39,277 nt of DNA from the NCBI GenBank assembly GCA_944381095.1, contig CALWJW010000010.1, forward strand, positions 1 through 39,277, read 5' to 3'. Source of the stretch: an uncultured Clostridia bacterium. GTDB taxonomy: Bacteria; Bacillota; Clostridia; Oscillospirales; CAG-272. Positions 34,466-39,277 of this stretch are shown here, in pieces; within the stretch, counting starts at the first letter, position 1; every line of letters starts with the position of its first letter. A program made the translations under genes and the position numbers. The notes under the pieces were generated by a model. It was not told the origin of the DNA. It saw only the letters and a program-made list of their open reading frames with translations, and did not search any database.

Positions 34466-35776
34466 TCAGATATCTTTCCCGATTACTGCAAGGTAGAATC
34501 CGTCTGTATTTCCTTCAAACGGAAGAAAAGTTTTTTCTTTAAGCAATCTGCATTCCTTATGCTCGCATAAAAAATTCCTTACTGTAAACTCATTTTCCGA
34601 TTTTAACAACGTGCAGGTTGAATAAAGGAGCTTTCCTCCTTTTTTCAGATACCGCGAACAGTTGGCGAGAATGGAATTCTGTAACGCCGGCAGCTTTTCG
34701 GTTTCTTCTCTGTTCTTGTATCTCAAATCAGGCTTTTTACCGATAATACCGACTCCGGAACAAGGTACGTCGCATATGACCTTGTCAAATTTCTCTTCCA
34801 AATGAGAATTGAAAACCGTCGCGTCAATGCATTCAGTTTTTATTATACCTATTCCCAGTCTTTCAGCCCCGCTTTCAATAAGTGATATTTTGCTGTCGTG
34901 AAGATCGCAACTCAAAATACTCCCTTTATTTTTCATCAGTATCGCCGCCGCAAAGCTTTTGCCTCCGGGACAAGCACAGGCGTCAAGCAGACAATCATCT
35001 GCACCGGGCATCAATGCTTTAACCGCCTCGTAAGATGAGTCGTCCTGAACATAAAAAAGACCGTCCCTATATCCCGGAATATCCGTAACGCTTCCAGGAT
35101 CAGATATCACTATGCCGTTATCGCATATAGCAGACTTTTCCGCTTTGTAACCGGCAGTCCTCAAATCACCGGAAAAACTGTCCATATCGGTTTTCAGAGT
35201 GTTGACTTTAAGAGACAGGTATTGTTTTGCAAAAAATGAATCAAGTATCTTTTCAGCAGTTGATTCACCGTAGTCATTTAGCAGCTCTGCGCATATATGT
35301 TCCCGAACAGAATACAAAACCGACAATCTGCTTGCAACGGAAGCAAATGACTCAGAGAAAAACACCTCGTCTCTTTTTTCATGTTCCTCGACACGTCTTG
35401 AACATTCCCTGAGAACGGCGTTGATCATTGAAACCGCTCCGCGGTTCACAAGCGTCCGGGCAAGCCTTACGGTCTCCCCGACCGCCGCGTAATCCGGTAC
35501 AGAATCCATATAAATTAACTGATACAGTCCCATTTTCAGCAATATTTGTACATTTATCTGCAATTTTCCAAAAGGTCTGCCGCTCAGTTTCTCGGCTATA
35601 TATTCAAGAGTTATTCCTCTTTCCGTTACTCCGTAAAGCAATGCAACATAAAAACCTTTGTCCCTTCCGGTAAGCTTCTGCTTTTTTACTGTACTGTCGG
35701 CTTCGAGATTGGTATATTTCTTTCCGTCGTTGCACGAACGAAGAGAAGCAAAAACCAGTTTTCTTACGTTATCCAT
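34466..35776 (-). CDS. rsmB: 16S rRNA (cytosine-967-C5)-methyltransferase RsmB
   Basis: The 436-residue protein has an N-terminal NusB-like RNA-binding helical domain followed by the SAM-dependent methyltransferase: DACACPGGKSFAAA, the catalytic CDVPCSGVGIIGKKPDLRY, and YSTCTLLKSENE with the second Cys. It modifies the small-subunit rRNA. I set the start at 35776, where GAGGG lies 8 nt upstream; a second in-frame ATG at 35791 adds five residues. The start region is a perfect 19-bp tandem duplication (see 35772-35809). The stop of the AraC-type gene is 30 nt upstream, so the two are probably one transcript. Confidence 0.95.
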   Translation of the reverse strand: MDNVRKLVFASLRSCNDGKKYTNLEADSTVKKQKLTGRDKGFYVALLYGVTERGITLEYIAEKLSGRPFGKLQINVQILLKMGLYQLIYMDSVPDYAAVGETVRLARTLVNRGAVSMINAVLRECSRRVEEHEKRDEVFFSESFASVASRLSVLYSVREHICAELLNDYGESTAEKILDSFFAKQYLSLKVNTLKTDMDSFSGDLRTAGYKAEKSAICDNGIVISDPGSVTDIPGYRDGLFYVQDDSSYEAVKALMPGADDCLLDACACPGGKSFAAAILMKNKGSILSCDLHDSKISLIESGAERLGIGIIKTECIDATVFNSHLEEKFDKVICDVPCSGVGIIGKKPDLRYKNREETEKLPALQNSILANCSRYLKKGGKLLYSTCTLLKSENEFTVRNFLCEHKECRLLKEKTFLPFEGNTDGFYLAVIGKDI

Positions 35777-35809
35777 TAGATTATCCCTCATCCATTAGAT
35801 TATCCCTCA
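35772..35809. repeat. Perfect 19-bp tandem duplication covering the rsmB ribosome binding site and start codon
   Basis: Two identical units (35772-35790 and 35791-35809) each carry, on the minus strand, TGAGGGATAATCTAATGGA. Each unit includes a ribosome binding site and an ATG. The upstream copy supplies the araC stop codon and opens a tiny frame Met-Asp-Glu-Gly-stop (35795-35781). The downstream copy starts rsmB proper. Confidence 0.97.
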
Positions 35810-36580
35810 GTTGTTATTCATATGAAGGTTGTAATACGTCTGCCTGTATTCAGTCGGAGAGATTCCCTCGTGGTACTTAAAATACTTCAAAAAATACTTG
35901 TAATCCGAGAATCCGTATTTTTCGGCTATTTCTTTCAGAGTTATTCCGCCGCTCATTAGATCCTGCTTTATCTTCTGCATTTTCATTCTGTCTATGTAAT
36001 TTTTAAGTCCCGGCGGGTAACTCTGCCTGAAAATTCTGTTGAGATAGTCCTCGTTATAGTTGAATCTGGCTGCAACATCAGCTACTTTTATAGGCAAATC
36101 GCTGTTTATTCTGACCCATTCTTTGACCATGGAAAATATCCTTTGTCCGGCGCTCTGACTCTTTCTGTATTCAACAATAAGTTCCGTCAGCACTACTTTA
36201 AGCAACCATTCGCAGCATTCTCTCGGATACCCGTCTGTCATAGCGTAATGAAGCAGTTGTCTGATAAGAACTTCCGACTGAACCGGACTTTCCGGTCTGA
36301 AAAAAACCGGCGGCAGCTCGTCACTATCATCGCAGGTAAAATGTATCCAATAAAATGATACTTCCTCATTCACCGTTTCAGCTCCGAAATGCCTTATTCC
36401 GCTCAGCAGAAAAAGCACGTCGCCTGCCGTCACAAAATACTCCGTTTCTCCCTGGGTTATTCCGAATGAGCCTTTCGTAACAAGTATAAGCTCGTTTGAA
36501 TCGATTACCCTGTCCGGGTGTTTCCACTCTCCACGGGAAACAAATTTTCCGCCGTGTATATACCTCAGATTTTCGTACAT
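35807..36580 (-). CDS. AraC-family transcriptional regulator
   Basis: The 257-residue regulator has an N-terminal cupin-like sugar-sensing domain (LILVTKGSFGITQGETEYFVTAGDVLFLL) and a C-terminal double helix-turn-helix: KVADVAARFNYNEDYLNRIFRQ and ITLKEIAEKYGFSDYKYFLKYFKYHEGISPTEYRQ. I choose the ATG at 36580; AGGAG lies 13 nt upstream, a long spacing. A GTG at 36607 in the same frame has no ribosome binding site. It is divergent from the GH127 arabinofuranosidase, which it probably controls in response to an arabinoside. It is also followed closely by rsmB. Confidence 0.93.
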   Translation of the reverse strand: MYENLRYIHGGKFVSRGEWKHPDRVIDSNELILVTKGSFGITQGETEYFVTAGDVLFLLSGIRHFGAETVNEEVSFYWIHFTCDDSDELPPVFFRPESPVQSEVLIRQLLHYAMTDGYPRECCEWLLKVVLTELIVEYRKSQSAGQRIFSMVKEWVRINSDLPIKVADVAARFNYNEDYLNRIFRQSYPPGLKNYIDRMKMQKIKQDLMSGGITLKEIAEKYGFSDYKYFLKYFKYHEGISPTEYRQTYYNLHMNNN

Positions 36581-37012
36581 AGTCGGATTTTTGCTCCTAA
36601 AATACACTTTTGTATGTTGAAAAAAGATCGGATAATTGCTATAATTCTACCATAAGTCACGGTAAAAATCAAGTATTTCATTATATAAAGCTAAAAAGCT
36701 TGATTTTTTAGTTTTACATGAATCCCCGTGCCGACTCCACGGATTGTCGTACACAGTAACTTGTCGATCAGATTGATGTCCGCGCTATAAAGTAACTGCT
36801 GATCCTATAATGTTCCCGGAACAGACAGTTTTTGCATAAGTCTGTCTAACGGTTAAGATATTACTGCGGCAGATAAGAAATCTCATAGCGATTTTAAAAT
36901 CAAAATCATTACAACCGCAATGAACAAATTGTACCTTAGGAACGGAAAGACAAAACTGAATTTATTTCAGAAACCAAACGGAAACAAATTCTCATCACGA
37001 AAGGAGTAAATT
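36581..37012. other. Divergent regulatory region between the AraC regulator and GH127
   Basis: 432 bases. The minus-strand promoter of the regulator is at 36644-36672. For GH127 only an isolated TATAAT at 36806-36811 was seen, with no -35 at the right distance, as expected for an activator-dependent promoter. Small inverted repeats occur (ATACA-4-TGTAT at about 36602-36615, CCGTG-CACGG near 36728-36744), but none is a proven operator. Confidence 0.5.
36644..36672 (-). promoter_or_regulatory. Sigma-A-like promoter of the araC-rsmB-birA-bioY unit
   Basis: On the minus strand TTGATT (36672-36667) and TAGAAT (36649-36644) are spaced by 17 bases. The start near 36637 gives a leader of about 57 nt to the chosen ATG. 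Confidence 0.7.
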
Positions 37013-38827
37013 ATGAAATTTGTTGATTATTCCAAAACCGTTATCGATTCCGGAATCTGGAAGAAAAAACAGGATATGATCCGCACAACTACGATATATT
37101 CGGTTTACGACAGATTCAAAGAAACCGGCAGATTCGACGCATTCAAATGCGATTGGAAGGAAGGTATGCCGTTCAAGCCGCACATTTTCTGGGATTCAGA
37201 CGTTGCAAAATGGATAGAGAGCGTTGCTTATCTGACAAAGAAAAAGAGAGATAAAAACCTTGAAACAATAGTCGACAAAACAGTCAGTCTGATAGAAAAA
37301 AATCAAAGTCCTGACGGTTACTTCAATATTTATTTCACAGTTGTGCAGCCTGACAAAAGATTCACCTACCGCAGTCATCATGAACTGTATTGCGCGGGAC
37401 ATCTTATAGAGGCCGCGGTCGCCTATTACAGCGCAACCGGTAAAAGAAAATTCCTTGATTTGATGTGCAGATACGTCGATTATATCGAAAAACGATTTGT
37501 CAAAGAAAAAGATACCGCTTTTACAGCACCCGGACATGAGGAAATAGAGCTGGCACTGGTAAAACTCTACGAGTGCACCGGTGAAAAAAAATATCTTGAC
37601 CTCTCAAAACACTTTGTAGACATAAGAGGTACGGAAAATGATATCGGCAGACAGCTTTACGACCAGTCACATATTCCCGTAAGGGAACAGACGACCGCAG
37701 AAGGACATGCCGTCAGAGCAGTTTATCTTTACTGTGCCATGGCAGATGTCGCACTTTATACGAACGATAAAGAACTGAAAGACGCATGCGTCAGACTTTT
37801 CTCGAATATTGTGAACAAAAGAATGTATATTACCGGCGGTATCGGGTCTTCTTCCGTCGGAGAGGCTTTTACGGTAGATTACGACCTTCCTAACCTTATC
37901 TGCTATACTGAAACCTGCGCCTCCATCGGACTTGCGCTTTTCGCTATGAGAATGCTCAGACTTGATAATTCGTCTGTTTATTCTGACATAATCGAAAAGA
38001 TCATTTACAACGGTTTTCTGTCATCCGTTTCGCTTGACGGGAAGTCATTCTTCTATGAAAATCCCTGCGAAATAATTCCTTACCTTCATTACAGAGATGT
38101 CTCTTTTGCCGACAGTAACAGACGTCTGTATATGCCGAAGACGCAACGGTCCGAGGTTTTTGACTGTTCCTGCTGTCCTCCGAACATCACAAGATTTATC
38201 TCGTCTATCGCAAATCTTATCTATACGGCGGATGAAAACACTCTTTATGTACATCAGTTTATGCAGAGCAAAACCGAACTTGTAATCGGCGGAAAAAACA
38301 TTACAGTACGTCAGCTGACAAAATATCCCGAAGACGGTAAGGTAAAAATAAAGGTTACGGGAGGAAATATAAGGCTCGCAGTAAGAATTCCGGGCTGGTA
38401 TGAAGGGAATGATTATGCCGCCGAAAAAGGATACGCCTACTTTGATGTCGCTGACGGAGAAACACTTGATTTCAATTTCAGAATGAAAGTAAAATTCGTG
38501 GAGGCAAGACCGGAAGCCCTGTTTGACTGCGGAAGATATGCTGTTGCACGCGGACCGGTTATATTCTGCTCGGAATCCGTCGATAACGGTCCCGATCTGA
38601 GGGATATAAGACTTGACTGCCGTTCTGCATTCAAATACGGTAAAAATGAAGCGCTCGGAGTTCCTGAACTTTCAGTCAAAGCATATCGCAGAACAGTATC
38701 CGCAGAAACGCCTCTCTACCATGAAAAAAGCGACCGGCTCACTTCCTTTACAGCCAGACTGATCCCTTATTACGCTTTTGCGAACAGAGGCGAATCCGAA
38801 ATGCTGATCTGGCATCTTCTGAAATAA
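37013..38827 (+). CDS. GH127 beta-L-arabinofuranosidase-like protein
   Basis: This 604-residue cytoplasmic enzyme of the HypBA1 family should release L-arabinofuranose from beta-linked plant or extensin glycans. The (alpha/alpha)6 barrel carries QSPDGYFN, SHHELYCAGHLIEAA and YITGGIGSS. The zinc-thiolate active site is complete: Glu300 and Cys302 in TETCAS, and Cys387/Cys388 in DCSCCPPN, where the first of the pair corresponds to the nucleophilic Cys417 of HypBA1. The C-terminal beta-domains follow. AAAGGAG lies 6 nt before the ATG. A terminator follows. The divergent AraC-type gene is the likely regulator. Related families (GH146) cannot be fully excluded by eye. Confidence 0.9.
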   Translation: MKFVDYSKTVIDSGIWKKKQDMIRTTTIYSVYDRFKETGRFDAFKCDWKEGMPFKPHIFWDSDVAKWIESVAYLTKKKRDKNLETIVDKTVSLIEKNQSPDGYFNIYFTVVQPDKRFTYRSHHELYCAGHLIEAAVAYYSATGKRKFLDLMCRYVDYIEKRFVKEKDTAFTAPGHEEIELALVKLYECTGEKKYLDLSKHFVDIRGTENDIGRQLYDQSHIPVREQTTAEGHAVRAVYLYCAMADVALYTNDKELKDACVRLFSNIVNKRMYITGGIGSSSVGEAFTVDYDLPNLICYTETCASIGLALFAMRMLRLDNSSVYSDIIEKIIYNGFLSSVSLDGKSFFYENPCEIIPYLHYRDVSFADSNRRLYMPKTQRSEVFDCSCCPPNITRFISSIANLIYTADENTLYVHQFMQSKTELVIGGKNITVRQLTKYPEDGKVKIKVTGGNIRLAVRIPGWYEGNDYAAEKGYAYFDVADGETLDFNFRMKVKFVEARPEALFDCGRYAVARGPVIFCSESVDNGPDLRDIRLDCRSAFKYGKNEALGVPELSVKAYRRTVSAETPLYHEKSDRLTSFTARLIPYYAFANRGESEMLIWHLLK

Positions 38828-38837
38828 CAGTTTTTTT

Positions 38838-38861
38838 CCACCGATAAAACCACCGATAAAA
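38838..38861. repeat. Perfect 12-bp tandem duplication after GH127
   Basis: CCACCGATAAAA occurs twice without a gap (38838-38849 and 38850-38861), just before the terminator stem. It is the second exact short tandem duplication within about 3 kb. Confidence 0.95.
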
Positions 38862-38899
38862 AACCGTACAACAACGCGTTTGCGCTGAGTACGGTTTTT
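38859..38899. terminator. Bidirectional intrinsic terminator between GH127 and spoIVB
   Basis: AAAAACCGTAC (38859-38869) pairs with GTACGGTTTTT (38889-38899); a small inner stem CGC-GTTT-GCG fills part of the loop. T-runs exist on both strands, so it can end GH127 and spoIVB transcripts. Confidence 0.85.
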
Positions 38900-39006
38900 A
38901 TTTCTTTCTTGATTGACGCTCTCAAAAATCGAACCGTTGCAATATCGCTTTAAAGCACCTGCTGCCAAACACTTGAACTGTGAGTAGCCTGACAGCCGAC
39001 CGTAGA

Positions 39007-39277
39007 CTATCTTAACATATTCTCTATTGCTATCCCGTAGCCGCACTTTGGATCGTTTACTGTGACATGAGTCACCGCTCCGATCAATTTACCGTTCTGG
39101 ATTATCGGACTTCCGCTCATTCCCTGTACTATTCCGCCCGTTATTGCGAGCAGTTTTGCGTCAGTTACCTCAATGGAAAAATTCTTCCCACCTGAAATAT
39201 TTTTATTTATTCTGGTGATTTTTACGGTATATTCTCCGACTTCACCTGTAACACTGCACCGAATAGTTGCCTCCCCG
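39007..39277 (-). CDS. spoIVB: SpoIVB peptidase (S55 family), C-terminal 89 residues, cut by the window edge
   Basis: The minus-strand frame entering from the right edge ends at TAG (39009-39007). It contains [20 protein letters not shown], the catalytic serine region of the SpoIVB S55 domain, then [22 protein letters not shown], the characteristic end of the family. SpoIVB is secreted by the forespore and cleaves SpoIVFA to release pro-sigma-K processing. The N-terminal PDZ domain and start lie outside the window. In many spore-formers spo0A follows directly; here a convergent GH127 gene and a terminator follow instead. Confidence 0.95.
   Translation of the reverse strand, partial: GEATIRCSVTGEVGEYTVKITRINKNISGGKNFSIEVTDAKLLAITGGIVQGMSGSPIIQNGKLIGAVTHVTVNDPKCGYGIAIENMLR

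Noticed and set aside
38672..39046. 124-codon minus-strand frame at the right end
   Set aside because: It is out of frame with the clear SpoIVB C-terminus and overlaps GH127 antisense.
1..39277. Stop-codon reassignment (TAG read as an amino acid genome-wide)
   Set aside because: The partial spoIVB ends on TAG where the family normally ends, and I saw no other gene whose reading depends on reading through TAG. The single GH2 case is better explained as a mutation or local readthrough.
1..39277. Mobile element, CRISPR, toxin-antitoxin or phage-defence system
   Set aside because: No transposase, integrase, spaced direct repeats, att-like repeats or paired small toxin genes could be found. AddAB is the ordinary repair enzyme here.

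Overview
The window looks like part of a chromosome from an endospore-forming, gut-type Clostridia (Bacillota). Four things point there. AddAB is used instead of RecBCD. Two sporulation genes are present: spoIIIAH, and the 3' end of spoIVB at the right edge. Canonical TTGACA-17-TATAAT promoters and strong AGGAGG-type ribosome binding sites are common. There is a clostridial-style split of the last two purine steps under a ZTP riboswitch. Many isolated carbohydrate-active genes suggest a plant-fibre or host-glycan habitat. I cannot name the genus. No rRNA, tRNA, CRISPR array, prophage or insertion sequence is visible.

Layout, left to right. 1-3442 (minus) holds a GH2 beta-glycosidase interrupted near its C-terminus by an in-frame amber codon, plus its GPH-family sugar symporter. 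3790-14258 (minus) is a gapless run addB-addA-gph-Fur-like regulator-uxuB-like SDR-Gfo/Idh oxidoreductase, joining DNA repair to sugar-acid metabolism and closed by a hairpin terminator at 3594-3622. 14519-19279 (minus) holds a WbsX/GH99-like protein and a heterodimeric ABC exporter. 19630-20217 (plus) is a lone spoIIIAH. 20366-21571 (minus) is a cysteine desulfurase with a perfect consensus promoter. 21762-24387 (plus) is a complete ZTP (pfl) riboswitch with promoter and intrinsic terminator, followed after about 550 nt by PurO-type IMP cyclohydrolase and a stand-alone AICAR formyltransferase.

24810-28294 holds a DUF378 membrane protein (minus), trmB (plus) and a large GHL6-like putative glycosidase (plus). 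28910-32420 holds the two subunits of an aconitase X enzyme (minus), divergent from an orphan solute-binding lipoprotein (plus); both have consensus promoters. 32869-36580 (minus) is araC-type regulator-rsmB-birA-bioY, read as one unit, with a perfect 19-bp tandem duplication in the rsmB translation start. 37013-38827 (plus) is a GH127 beta-L-arabinofuranosidase divergent from the AraC regulator. 39007-39277 (minus) is the C-terminal part of SpoIVB.

The window is mostly housekeeping genes interleaved with one- to three-gene carbohydrate modules. I do not see a convincing wholly new system. The most notable items are the Trp-to-amber interruption of the GH2, the riboswitch with its unusually long leader, the duplicated rsmB start, a Fur-family protein lacking the usual regulatory metal ligands, a divergent aconitase X clade, and two sporulation genes detached from their usual neighbours.
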